Positions 1 through 7,260 of a DNA stretch of 16,253 bases are shown one piece after another (the stretch's first letter is position 1; each line of letters begins with the position of its first letter). This DNA is from an uncultured Caryophanales bacterium. Lineage in GTDB: Bacteria > Bacillota_I > Bacilli_A > RF39 > UBA660. The stretch lies in contig CAMYVT010000025.1 in the NCBI GenBank assembly GCA_947302515.1, positions 1-16,253 on the forward strand, in the 5' to 3' direction. The notes beneath the pieces were generated by a model that worked only from the letters and a program-made list of their open reading frames with translations, was not told where the DNA came from and made no database searches. The translations under genes were made by a program, and so were the position numbers.

Positions 1-73
1 CTTACTAAACGTTCCATATATATTATTTGATATGTTTTATATAATTCCACTAAAAGGAATTAAGTATTAATGA

Positions 74-79
74 TATAAT
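74..79 (+). promoter_or_regulatory. Extended -10 promoter of the GNAT gene
   Basis: TGATATAAT (TATAAT at 74-79, preceded by TG at 71-72) is a perfect extended -10 box lying 20 bases before the start codon. No convincing -35 box is seen, which is acceptable for an extended -10 promoter. A small inverted repeat (AATTCC at 43-48, GGAATT at 56-61, 7-base loop) lies just upstream and could be an operator or the end of an unseen neighbour. The ribosome binding site GAGGTG sits at 88-93. Confidence 0.6.
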
Positions 80-98
80 TAATATAGAGGTGTAAATT

Positions 99-842
99 AT
101 GAATGAATATATTAATTTAGATGAAAAGAATATTGATGAAGAACATATTTGCTGTGCAATCGGTGATCCTAAACATCAAAATGGTGTAGATAAAAAGAAA
201 GAATGGATTAAAAGTAAATTAAAAAACGGACATGTATTTAGAAAACTAAATGCTAGAGGTAAAATTTTTATCGAATATGAACCAATAGAAACTGCTTGGG
301 TTCCTATTAATGGAAAAAACTATATGTATATTTATTGCTTATGGGTAGCTGGTAGTTTTAAAGGAAAAGGTATTGGAAGAGAATTATTAGAATATGCTAT
401 TGAAGATGCTAAAAAGAAAAAAATGAGTGGTATATGTACTTTAGTAACTCAAAAAAAGAAACCATTTATCGGAGATAAAAAATTCTTTGAACACTTTGGA
501 TTTAAAGTAGTAGATACTATTAATGACTATGAATTAATGGCATTACAATTTGAAACATCAGAAACACCTAAATTCAATGATACTGCTAGAAAGATGGAAA
601 TTGATAATCAAGACTTTACTATTTATTATTCTAATGAATGTCCTTATGTAGAATATGAAGTAAAAGAATTGTCAGAATATGCTAAAGACAAAGGTATCAA
701 ATTAAACTTTATAAAAATAGATTCGTTAGAAAAAGCAAAAAATGCTCCATGTGTATTCAATAATTGGGCTAATTTTTATAAAGGCAAATTTATTTCAAAT
801 ACAATATTAAATGCTAATGCATTTGAAAAATTAATTAAGTAG
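99..842 (+). CDS. GNAT N-acetyltransferase, YoaP-like
   Basis: Predicted cytoplasmic acetyl-CoA dependent N-acetyltransferase; the substrate is unknown. The N-terminal half carries a GNAT fold with the acetyl-CoA binding loop visible as KGKGIGR (residues 88-94) after a beta strand (CLWVAG), followed by the usual helix and a late FFEHFGF motif. The C-terminal part (about 165-247) looks like the YoaP-type domain, starting with a strand and a CPY motif (Cys181-Pro-Tyr), which suggests a thioredoxin-like fold. The length of 247 aa is close to Bacillus subtilis YoaP (about 250 aa). The start is supported by GAGGTG six bases upstream. It is the only gene on the plus strand and has its own promoter and terminator, so it is a single-gene unit. 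Family assignment is fairly firm; the biological role is not known. Confidence 0.8.
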   Translation: MNEYINLDEKNIDEEHICCAIGDPKHQNGVDKKKEWIKSKLKNGHVFRKLNARGKIFIEYEPIETAWVPINGKNYMYIYCLWVAGSFKGKGIGRELLEYAIEDAKKKKMSGICTLVTQKKKPFIGDKKFFEHFGFKVVDTINDYELMALQFETSETPKFNDTARKMEIDNQDFTIYYSNECPYVEYEVKELSEYAKDKGIKLNFIKIDSLEKAKNAPCVFNNWANFYKGKFISNTILNANAFEKLIK

Positions 843-862
843 GTAGAAATACCTACTTTTTT
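837..862 (+). terminator. Rho-independent terminator of the GNAT gene
   Basis: A perfect 9-bp stem (AAGTAGGTA / TACCTACTT) closes on a GAAA tetraloop and runs into six T residues. The stop codon TAG is inside the left arm. Confidence 0.9.
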
Positions 863-871
863 ATTATATAT

Positions 872-897
872 AAAAAGAATACCTATTCAGGTATTCT
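872..897 (-). terminator. Rho-independent terminator of the divIC-like gene
   Basis: Read on the minus strand, a perfect 9-bp stem (AGAATACCT / AGGTATTCT) with a GAAT loop is followed by five T residues. The last codons and stop of the gene form the left arm. It lies about 10 bp from the plus-strand terminator, so the two convergent transcripts end almost back to back. Confidence 0.85.
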
Positions 898-1161
898 TAT
901 TATTATTTCTCCATCTTTAGAATATAAATACTTTTCTCTAGCGTATTTTTCTATATAATCAGGATCTTGTAACTTAGTAACAGTTCCTTTTAATTCTTCT
1001 TCTTTATCTTTTAATACTTCTAATTGAGTAGTATATTCTTTCTTTTCAGCTTTCTTCTTATATATATCTACTACTGTTGAGCCTACACTTTTTATAAGCA
1101 CAAAACCAATAGCAATATAAACAATAGCAAATAATAAAGTTTTCTTACTTATATTTTTCAT
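883..1161 (-). CDS. divIC: Septum formation initiator (DivIC/FtsL family)
   Basis: Small bitopic membrane protein of the cell-division machinery; in the Firmicute divisome DivIC acts with FtsL and DivIB/FtsQ at the septum. After a short basic N-terminus there is one transmembrane helix (about residues 8-27), then a charged coiled coil (about 30-62), then the family's C-terminal block with DPDYIEKYAREK and a following KDGEIIIRIP. The length of 92 aa is normal for the family. The start is taken at the ATG (1159-1161) with AGGAG nine bases upstream; a GTG two codons earlier would leave only 3 bases to the ribosome binding site. It lies downstream of the XRE gene but behind a terminator. FtsL and DivIC are hard to tell apart by sequence alone; the C-terminal motif fits DivIC better. 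Confidence 0.82.
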   Translation of the reverse strand: MKNISKKTLLFAIVYIAIGFVLIKSVGSTVVDIYKKKAEKKEYTTQLEVLKDKEEELKGTVTKLQDPDYIEKYAREKYLYSKDGEIIIRIPE

Positions 1162-1180
1162 ATGCACACTCTCCTAATTT

Positions 1181-1196
1181 TATAGTAGCAACTATA
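1181..1196. promoter_or_regulatory. Possible operator/promoter before divIC
   Basis: TATAGT (1181-1186) and ACTATA (1191-1196) form a 6-bp inverted repeat around AGCA. On the minus strand it overlaps a possible -10 box TACTAT that lies 17 bases after TTGCTA, so it could be an operator. The evidence is weak: other -35/-10 pairs can be drawn in this AT-rich stretch. Confidence 0.3.
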
Positions 1197-1238
1197 AATA
1201 TAATTAGCAATATATATAGACAAGGGGTTTACAATAAT

Positions 1239-1266
1239 AAAAGCAGAATATTAATTCTGCTTTTTT
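1239..1266 (-). terminator. Terminator at the end of the XRE gene
   Basis: An 11-bp perfect stem (AAAAGCAGAAT / ATTCTGCTTTT) around a 4-base loop spans the stop codon of the XRE gene. On the minus strand the tail is TTTTATT; on the plus strand it is six T residues, so it could act in both directions. Confidence 0.75.
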
Positions 1267-1763
1267 ATATTTATACATATACCTATAATAGATCCAATTA
1301 CTATAAAAGGAGCTACTCTCATAAATATCCATTCAAATGCTTGATAGAAGGTTCCTAATATAGCCCATTCAGTAATAGTATAATCCCAATTCTCATAAGG
1401 TCTATTTAATATAGCTAATAATATAAATAATAAAAGAGTTCCTATACCTATAATAATAAAAGTTTTAATTCTTTTCTTTCTTTTCTCTTTTTGATAATTA
1501 GATAATTGTTCATTAATAACTTCTAATTTTTCAGATATTACTTTTAAATCATTTTTTTCTTTTATTTCTATATTTTCTCCAAGTATATCACTTACAGGAG
1601 TTTCAAATAACTCAGATATATTTATTAACATCTCAGCATCTGGTACAGATAAACCTTGTTCCCATTTAGATATAGTTTGTCTAACTACATGTAATTTAAT
1701 ACTTAATTCTTCTTGTGAAAGTCCTTTTTGTTTTCTTAATGTTTTAAGATTATCTTTTAACAT
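1251..1763 (-). CDS. XRE-family regulator with two membrane helices
   Basis: DNA-binding transcriptional regulator that seems to be tethered to the membrane. Residues 1-60 form a typical XRE/Cro-CI helix-turn-helix (LKTLRKQKGLSQEELS, then RQTISKWEQG with the SVPD turn). A charged, probably coiled segment (about 66-98) leads to two hydrophobic helices at about 101-119 and 148-166. This architecture is common in Firmicute regulators that sense membrane or cell-wall state; the signal here is unknown. The start is set at the internal ATG (1761-1763) because AGGAGG sits 7 bases before it; the longer reading frame starts in the promoter region without a ribosome binding site. It is transcribed alone, with its own promoter and terminator. 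It borders the defence island and repeat array, so it could be a host gene or an island regulator. Confidence 0.82.
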   Translation of the reverse strand: MLKDNLKTLRKQKGLSQEELSIKLHVVRQTISKWEQGLSVPDAEMLINISELFETPVSDILGENIEIKEKNDLKVISEKLEVINEQLSNYQKEKRKKRIKTFIIIGIGTLLLFILLAILNRPYENWDYTITEWAILGTFYQAFEWIFMRVAPFIVIGSIIGICINIKKQN

Positions 1764-1790
1764 AATAATTCCTCCTTTCACATATATATT

Positions 1791-1851
1791 ATTATAATTA
1801 TAAGAGGAGCTACAAGCAATGATTTTTAACATTTGTTTATATTATATGTTA
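1791..1851 (-). promoter_or_regulatory. XRE promoter with possible auto-operator
   Basis: On the minus strand, TTGCTT (-35, 1814-1819) is followed after exactly 17 bases by TATAAT (-10, 1791-1796). Just upstream, TAACAT (1827-1832) and ATGTTA (1846-1851) form an inverted repeat with a 13-base centre, a plausible site for the XRE protein or another dimeric regulator. The promoter is well formed; the operator is inference. Confidence 0.5.
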
Positions 1852-1855
1852 GATA

Positions 1856-1905
1856 TATTTTTAGATAAAAATATTAGTTTAAAAATATATTTTTATCTAA
1901 AAATA
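1856..1905. repeat. Palindromic AT element C (19-bp inverted repeat)
   Basis: A perfect 19-bp inverted repeat (1856-1874 and 1887-1905) surrounds a 12-base loop. Each arm contains its own smaller palindrome, ATTTTTA-GA-TAAAAAT, so the element also offers two 16-bp operator-like sites. The core TTTTAGA...TCTAAAA with an inner TTTAAAA is shared with the elements at 11603-11645 and 16058-16106. There is no GC in the stem beyond one pair per arm and no directional U-tail distinct from the stem, so it is not a convincing terminator. Confidence 0.7.
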
Positions 1906-1964
1906 ATATATATAAGGATTAAAAATTTATTTTATATATATTAAAAATAGTATTATGTCTATTG

Positions 1965-2272
1965 TAAAAAATTATTTTTAGTATGGGTTTTGTTACAAAA
2001 AATAGATTTTTGAGATCAGAAGGACTCAAAAACCAATTTTTTGGAAGAAAAGAACTCTAAAAAAGAGATTTAGAGAAAATAAGGAGCAAAAAAATGATTT
2101 TTGTATAACAAAAATGACTTTTTTGCATATATATTTATAGTTTTATATTCAAAAACAAGATTTTTGTATAGCAGAAATTAAGTTTTTGAAAGAATAATAA
2201 TTAAAAAATAGATTATTGAAGTATATATAACTCAAAAAAGAGAATATTGGTAAACAAAAAAGGAATTTTTGG
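1965..2272. repeat. Degenerate helically phased repeat array
   Basis: This stretch fills most of the 458-bp gap between the XRE gene and the hsd operon. Ten 18-bp units of the form CAAAAAANRRATTTTTGR start at 1996, 2027, 2057, 2087, 2109, 2150, 2172, 2202, 2233 and 2255. Examples are CAAAAAATAGATTTTTGA (first), TAAAAAATAGATTATTGA (eighth) and CAAAAAAGGAATTTTTGG (tenth). Start-to-start distances are 31, 30, 30, 22, 41, 22, 30, 31 and 22 bp. A further weaker unit at 1965 keeps the 31-bp step. Inside a unit the A-tract and T-tract centres are about 9.5 bp apart, so all tracts fall near one face of the helix. Links between units are purine-rich (GAAGGACT, AAAAGAACT, AATAAGGAG). No gene with a ribosome binding site is seen here. 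Confidence 0.75.
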
Positions 2273-2290
2273 AAAAGAAAAAGAACAACT

Positions 2291-3013
2291 TTATTGCTCC
2301 TTTTTTATTTCATTAGTTATCCATGTTAAAAACATTGAAATATATGCTTCTTTTTTCTTATTAATTCTTGCTCCGTCAGGATTAATTACATAGTTTAAAA
2401 TTGAATTATTAAATTCTTTCTCGACAATTTTCTTTCTTAAAAAAACTCTTTTCATAGAAACACTAGATTCTAATCTATAATTATGTTTATTAATGTCTTT
2501 TACCAATTGTTTTTCTGCCTTTATTCTCCATTTATTAATATCTATGCCAAATAATGTCCCCCACAGCGAAATGTATTTATTTCCGCCATTTACTCTGACG
2601 AATGCATCTAATTGCATCATATATCTATCTATATAAAGTAAATATAATGACGATTTACAAGATAAATATTTTTCATGATTCTCTCTTAGATTTCTTATTC
2701 GATCCATATATTTAGAATAAGTCCTTAAATCATTCATTAAAGTTGGATATGTTATTTCTCCTTCAAAAAAATTAACATTGTATCCTTTTTTTCCAAATAC
2801 TTTTTCAGCATCATATATTTCAATAGAAGCTATATCCGAAACTAAATTCAAAAATTCTATTGTACTTTTTTCCTTTTTTTGAGAAACAATACTATTAGCT
2901 TTTGATATTCTTTCCTTTTCAAGTTTTCTAGAATAAAACATATGAGTCAAAATAATTCCTAATACTCCAGAACAGATTGAACTAATAACTGCTGTAAAAT
3001 CAATATTCTTCAT
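2291..3013 (-). CDS. Membrane-anchored protein of unknown function, hsd operon
   Basis: I do not recognise this 240-aa protein. One hydrophobic helix lies near the N-terminus (about residues 7-26), followed by the basic segment YSRKLEKER, so the large C-terminal part should face the cytoplasm. The remainder is charged and probably mostly helical (LRTYSKYMDRIRNLRENHEKY and similar), with a tryptophan-containing central part and a Lys-rich end. No nuclease, ATPase or methylase motif is visible. It starts 8 bases after the hsdR stop, and its ribosome binding site (AGGTGA) overlaps that stop codon, so it is very likely translated from the same messenger as hsdM, hsdS and hsdR. Position suggests an accessory role in defence, perhaps holding a component at the membrane, but it might be a passenger. 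No clear terminator follows. Confidence 0.7.
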   Translation of the reverse strand: MKNIDFTAVISSICSGVLGIILTHMFYSRKLEKERISKANSIVSQKKEKSTIEFLNLVSDIASIEIYDAEKVFGKKGYNVNFFEGEITYPTLMNDLRTYSKYMDRIRNLRENHEKYLSCKSSLYLLYIDRYMMQLDAFVRVNGGNKYISLWGTLFGIDINKWRIKAEKQLVKDINKHNYRLESSVSMKRVFLRKKIVEKEFNNSILNYVINPDGARINKKKEAYISMFLTWITNEIKKEQ

Positions 3014-3021
3014 GTAATCAC

Positions 3022-6006
3022 CTATTTTTTATTATTTAAATTATCATAAATATATTTAAACATAGATTTCATAAAATCTTCCATATATCCAGGTTCTCTC
3101 ATCATTTTATCAAACATTTCATTATTTTCTTGATATCTCTTAAAGGTCTTTTTAGGGAACTCTTTTTCATAAATTTTTTTAAAATCTTCTGGTGAATTAT
3201 TTTTTGCTAATTCAACCATTTCTTTGTCATCAACAAAATCTTTTGTTATTTGTTCCATAACTTTATCCATGTTTGTAAACTTAGTATGATACTTTTCATT
3301 AATTCTATTAACTATTTCAGACAAAGGTGCATCTTCATCTTCAATTATTTTACCAATATCACCTGTTGGTGGTTCCAATAAACCCTCTTCCTTAGTTAGT
3401 TCAATAGAACCTTCAAACTTCTTTTCCAGTCTATAATATTCCAAATCTATCTTATCATCTAAGTATTGTAACTTAACTGCATTCTTTGGTAGAACTTTAT
3501 TTAAGTATTTACAATAAATATAGTTTTGTTGCATTTCCTTATCCATCATTCGTTCAACTTGAGCTACAAAACTATAACATCTTAAAAACGCCTGTAATAA
3601 TGATTTAAAGTCTCTTTGATCTTGTTTTTCTAAATCCATATATTTGCTTCTTGCCGGAAATAAGTAGAAATTCAATTTTTCCATATTATCATCGTTGTTA
3701 TAATATAGCTCATTAAATTTTTCAATATCTTCTTTATTAATTATTCTATATTCTTCAACTCGTTTATAAATTTTATAAATATTATTAGGATCTGCTCCTT
3801 CAGACAAAATAGTACCTTGATAAAATGGTTGAAAAGCTGCTTGAATATCATCTGCTTTATTTACAAAATCCAAGACAAAAGTATCATTCTTACCAGGACA
3901 TGTTCTATTTAATCTAGATAATGTTTGAACAGCTTTAACTCCACTTAATGGTTTATCAACAAACATTGTGTGTAATAAAGGTTCATCAAAACCTGTTTGA
4001 TATTTATCTGCAACAATTAGAACATTATAATCTTCATGGAATCTTTCAGGTAATTGACTTTCCTTAATGTTAGTATTGTCGCCTTTGTAATCAATATTTA
4101 AACCTTGCTCAGTTACTTTTTCTCCGCCATCATTAACTTCACCAGAGAAAGCAACTAAAACATCTATATCTGTTAAATTATGTTCTTCAATATATCTTCT
4201 AAATTCTTTTAAATATCTAACTGCATGTAATCTAGAAGAAGTAACTACCATTGCTTTAGCTTTACCACCAAGTTTATATCTTGTAGTGTTTAAGAAATGT
4301 TCAATCATAATCGCAGCCTTTTGAGCTAAATTATGAGGATGTAGTGATTCATATCTAGCAATTTGCTTCATACCAATTCCAACTTTAACATCTGGATCTT
4401 GTGCGGAAGTTTTAACAATCTTGTAATACATTTGATATGTCATGTAGTTTTGTAGAACATCTAAAATAAACTTTTCTTCAATAGCTTGTTGCATTGAATA
4501 TATATGGAATGGTCTATAACTACCATCAGATTGTTTAATGCCAAATACTTGTAATGTCTTTTCTTTAGGAGTAGCAGTAAATGCAAAGAAACTCATATTA
4601 GAATGATTTCCTTGAGCTGCTAACTCATGAAGCATTTTATCTTCTGATTCACTTTTTTCATTTTCCAATGCTAATTCTTCTCTTGCATATTCTTCTAGCA
4701 CTTCTTCTATATTTCCAAGTCCTTCTTTTAACTTAGAAGCAGATGTTCCACTTTGAGATGAATGAGCTTCATCAATAATAACTGCAAACTTTTTACCTTT
4801 ACTTTCAATATCTTGATAAATAATAGGGAACTTTTGTAATGTAGTTATAATTATCTTTTTATTATCATTAATAGCTTCTAATAAATCCTTAGAAGTCTTG
4901 TTCTTATCAATTTTAATAACTGTACCATCTACATGATCGAATTGATAAATTGTATCTTGTAATTGTTGGTCTAAAACACGTCTATCAGTAATAACAATAA
5001 CTGAATCAAATATCTTTTCATCTTCATCTGTATGAAGACTTGATAATCTATACGCTAGCCATGCTATCGAATTACTCTTACCAGATCCAGCACTGTGTTG
5101 AATCAAATAATTTTTACCAGCACCATGTTTTTTAACGTCTTTAACAACTTTAGAAACAACATCTAATTGATGATATCTTGGGAATATCATTTTTCCTTGT
5201 CTCCAAGTTTGTTTCTTAGGATTGTATTCTAAGTGCATGTACTTTTCAAAGATATCAAATAAAGTATCTTTGTTTAAAACGTTTTCCCATAAATAAGTTG
5301 TACCAAATCCATCTTCATTATTAGGATTTCCAGCACCTCCAACATTACCTGCTCCATTAGAACCTTGGTTAAATGGTAAGAAGAAAGTCTTTTCATTTGC
5401 TAACTTAGTAGTCATTCTACATTCAAATAAATCAACAGCAAAATGAACTAAACTTCTTTCATTAAACTTAAATAATGGTTCATTACAATCTCTATCTTCT
5501 TTATATTGTTTAACTGCATTATTAACATCTTGACCAGTATATTGATTTTTTAGTTCCATTGTTACTAATGGAAAACCATTAATAAATAGAGTAACATCTA
5601 AACTATTGTTATTATTAACTGAATAATGAAGCTGTCTAACACATTCACAAATGTTGTGATTGTATAAATCTATTAAATCTGGATTGATATCTGTTTCAGG
5701 TTTGAAATAGATAAGTTTAAATTCCATACCATTAAGTTTGATTTTTCCTCTTAATGTAGCAAGTAACCCAAACTCTTTTATTTCTTTTTCAACCATGTTA
5801 CAGAAATATTCTGTAGTAGTATCTCCATGAATTTCATTAAGTCTATTCCAGTTCTTAGCTTGTGTAGTTTTGATAAACTCAATTAAACTCTTAGGATTAT
5901 ATCCTTTTAATGTATCATAAGCTGTTGGATCACCAACAACATAACCACCTTTAGTAATTAAATACTTTTCAATCTTTTCTTCTAATTTTATTTCTTTTAA
6001 TTCCAT
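3022..6006 (-). CDS. hsdR: Type I restriction enzyme, R (endonuclease/translocase) subunit
   Basis: Motor and nuclease subunit of a type I restriction-modification complex: with HsdM and HsdS it binds unmodified target sites, pumps DNA using ATP and cuts at a distance. The N-terminal nuclease has the PD-(D/E)XK signature as Asp137 and Glu151-Leu-Lys153 (in LDVTLFINGF and MELKN). A Gly/Asn-rich linker (about 213-234) leads to the superfamily 2 helicase motor: Walker A HSAGSGKS (304-311), DEAH box (412-415), a motif III FTATP, and motif VI QTLSRLNRT (about 695-705). The C-terminal part (beyond about 830) is the helical region that contacts the methylase core. The length of 994 aa is normal and no frameshift is seen. 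The start lies 3 bases after the hsdS stop, and its GAGGTG site is inside the end of hsdS, so translation is probably coupled. Confidence 0.96.
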   Translation of the reverse strand: MELKEIKLEEKIEKYLITKGGYVVGDPTAYDTLKGYNPKSLIEFIKTTQAKNWNRLNEIHGDTTTEYFCNMVEKEIKEFGLLATLRGKIKLNGMEFKLIYFKPETDINPDLIDLYNHNICECVRQLHYSVNNNNSLDVTLFINGFPLVTMELKNQYTGQDVNNAVKQYKEDRDCNEPLFKFNERSLVHFAVDLFECRMTTKLANEKTFFLPFNQGSNGAGNVGGAGNPNNEDGFGTTYLWENVLNKDTLFDIFEKYMHLEYNPKKQTWRQGKMIFPRYHQLDVVSKVVKDVKKHGAGKNYLIQHSAGSGKSNSIAWLAYRLSSLHTDEDEKIFDSVIVITDRRVLDQQLQDTIYQFDHVDGTVIKIDKNKTSKDLLEAINDNKKIIITTLQKFPIIYQDIESKGKKFAVIIDEAHSSQSGTSASKLKEGLGNIEEVLEEYAREELALENEKSESEDKMLHELAAQGNHSNMSFFAFTATPKEKTLQVFGIKQSDGSYRPFHIYSMQQAIEEKFILDVLQNYMTYQMYYKIVKTSAQDPDVKVGIGMKQIARYESLHPHNLAQKAAIMIEHFLNTTRYKLGGKAKAMVVTSSRLHAVRYLKEFRRYIEEHNLTDIDVLVAFSGEVNDGGEKVTEQGLNIDYKGDNTNIKESQLPERFHEDYNVLIVADKYQTGFDEPLLHTMFVDKPLSGVKAVQTLSRLNRTCPGKNDTFVLDFVNKADDIQAAFQPFYQGTILSEGADPNNIYKIYKRVEEYRIINKEDIEKFNELYYNNDDNMEKLNFYLFPARSKYMDLEKQDQRDFKSLLQAFLRCYSFVAQVERMMDKEMQQNYIYCKYLNKVLPKNAVKLQYLDDKIDLEYYRLEKKFEGSIELTKEEGLLEPPTGDIGKIIEDEDAPLSEIVNRINEKYHTKFTNMDKVMEQITKDFVDDKEMVELAKNNSPEDFKKIYEKEFPKKTFKRYQENNEMFDKMMREPGYMEDFMKSMFKYIYDNLNNKK

Positions 6007-6009
6007 AAA

Positions 6010-7260
6010 CTACACCTCGATTTTTCCCGTAATTACTTCATAAATTAACGACTTTTTGTATTCTTCTAATTTACTAATAATTTTTTGTCTATATTTCATT
6101 ACTTCATTAATTTTTTTGATTTTTTTATCGTAATCATCTAAAAATCTTTTTTGATTTTCAGTTGAAATAATAGGAAATCTTAAATCTTTAACTATTGAAG
6201 TATTTAAACCATCCATGATTGAACCTTTACTATTAAATAATAGTTGATCATATATAATACTAGAATTATCTTTATCATAAATTGCTTCAAAATATTCAGG
6301 CAATATAATATCCTTATCTAATCTAACTTTAATAATATGAGAATCCATAATACCTGGTTTAATATTGTTAGGTATTATTTTACACTTTCCAATAGTTCCC
6401 ATCATACTAAGTAAAATATCCCCTGATTTTACTTCGTATGATATTAGTTCTTTATAAGTGTCCTCTGATATATAGTTTTTTGTAGATGTAAAATCATTAC
6501 TAATTAAATTTGCTTGAGAATAAATACAATATTCAGAATTATCTAATGTTTTACCAGTTAAACTACTACCGAAAGGGCCTGTTTTAATACCAACCTTGCT
6601 TTTTTCCAAAATATATTTAATTTTCATTTCCTTAGGTTGATATTTTAATAGTAAATCACTAAGCATTTGGCTCTTATATTCATTCAATAATTCTATTTCC
6701 TTATTATTATCTTTAATGATGTTGTCTATCTTTTCACATTTATCATCTAAATAATCAACTATCTTTTTTGATTCATTTTCAGTAGGAATTAATAACGGAA
6801 TATTTAATAAATCATCCTTATTAATAGCACTTCTAACGCCATTGCCTCCTAAATTATTAAAAACTTCTTGATAATATAAGTTTTTAAAGTAATAGTCATA
6901 ATACCTATTTGTTTCCTCTTTTTCGTGTAATAAAATGTATGCAGGTGATGTAATTCCTTCAAAATTAGAACGACCAACACGACTTGTATTAACATTTTCT
7001 AGGTCTATTAATTTAAATATAATATCTTCTTTGTTTACTATCTGATAACCATAAAAATCCTCTGGTTGTAAGCCATTAGCGTCTTCCTTATCTCTTAAAA
7101 TAACACCATTTAAAGTCAAAGAAACTCTATCAAAATTTATAGATTCTTCCTTAGCAATATTTTTATGATGAAAGAACTTATTCTTTACTTTAGCAACTGT
7201 CCAATCGTTAGGAATTTTCCCTAACCAATTAATGTTACTATTTATGAGTGTTCTACTCAT
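6010..7260 (-). CDS. hsdS: Type I restriction-modification specificity subunit
   Basis: DNA-recognition subunit that sets the bipartite target of the methylase and the nuclease. It has the two-fold layout of the family: target-recognition domain 1 (about residues 1-155, opening with NWLGKIPNDW), a first conserved helical spacer (about 160-205, DYLDDKCEKIDNIIKDN), target-recognition domain 2 (about 210-370, with TGPFGSSL and LSMMGTIGK), and a second helical spacer (about 375-416, ending YEVITGKIEV). The length of 416 aa is typical. Its ATG overlaps the last 8 bases of hsdM, so translation is coupled. No second hsdS fragment, inverted repeat or recombinase is nearby, so there is no sign of the shuffling seen in phase-variable type I loci. 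The recognition sequence cannot be read from the protein. Confidence 0.95.
   Translation of the reverse strand: MSRTLINSNINWLGKIPNDWTVAKVKNKFFHHKNIAKEESINFDRVSLTLNGVILRDKEDANGLQPEDFYGYQIVNKEDIIFKLIDLENVNTSRVGRSNFEGITSPAYILLHEKEETNRYYDYYFKNLYYQEVFNNLGGNGVRSAINKDDLLNIPLLIPTENESKKIVDYLDDKCEKIDNIIKDNNKEIELLNEYKSQMLSDLLLKYQPKEMKIKYILEKSKVGIKTGPFGSSLTGKTLDNSEYCIYSQANLISNDFTSTKNYISEDTYKELISYEVKSGDILLSMMGTIGKCKIIPNNIKPGIMDSHIIKVRLDKDIILPEYFEAIYDKDNSSIIYDQLLFNSKGSIMDGLNTSIVKDLRFPIISTENQKRFLDDYDKKIKKINEVMKYRQKIISKLEEYKKSLIYEVITGKIEV

Noticed and set aside
1170..1250. Riboswitch or structured leader before divIC
   Set aside because: The 80-bp gap shows only a short inverted repeat and several possible promoter boxes; no conserved riboswitch pattern is visible.
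1856..1905. Intrinsic terminator for the hsd operon
   Set aside because: The stem is almost entirely A-T, there is no separate U-tail after the stem, and it lies about 390 bp past the last gene.
1847..1950. Short plus-strand reading frame of about 33 codons starting at the ATG near 1847
   Set aside because: Composition is that of random AT-rich sequence, there is no ribosome binding site, and it runs through the palindromic element.
1983..2060. Small 25-codon reading frame on the plus strand inside the array
   Set aside because: No ribosome binding site precedes the ATG, and the frame is broken in the following units; kept only as a possible relic.
1965..2272. CRISPR array
   Set aside because: The repeats are only about 18 bp, degenerate and AT-only in pattern, and the gaps (4-24 bp) are too short for spacers. 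No cas gene is in the window.
6010..7260. Phase-variable hsdS locus
   Set aside because: Only one complete hsdS is present, with no silent partner gene, no inverted repeat pair in the target domains and no recombinase nearby.
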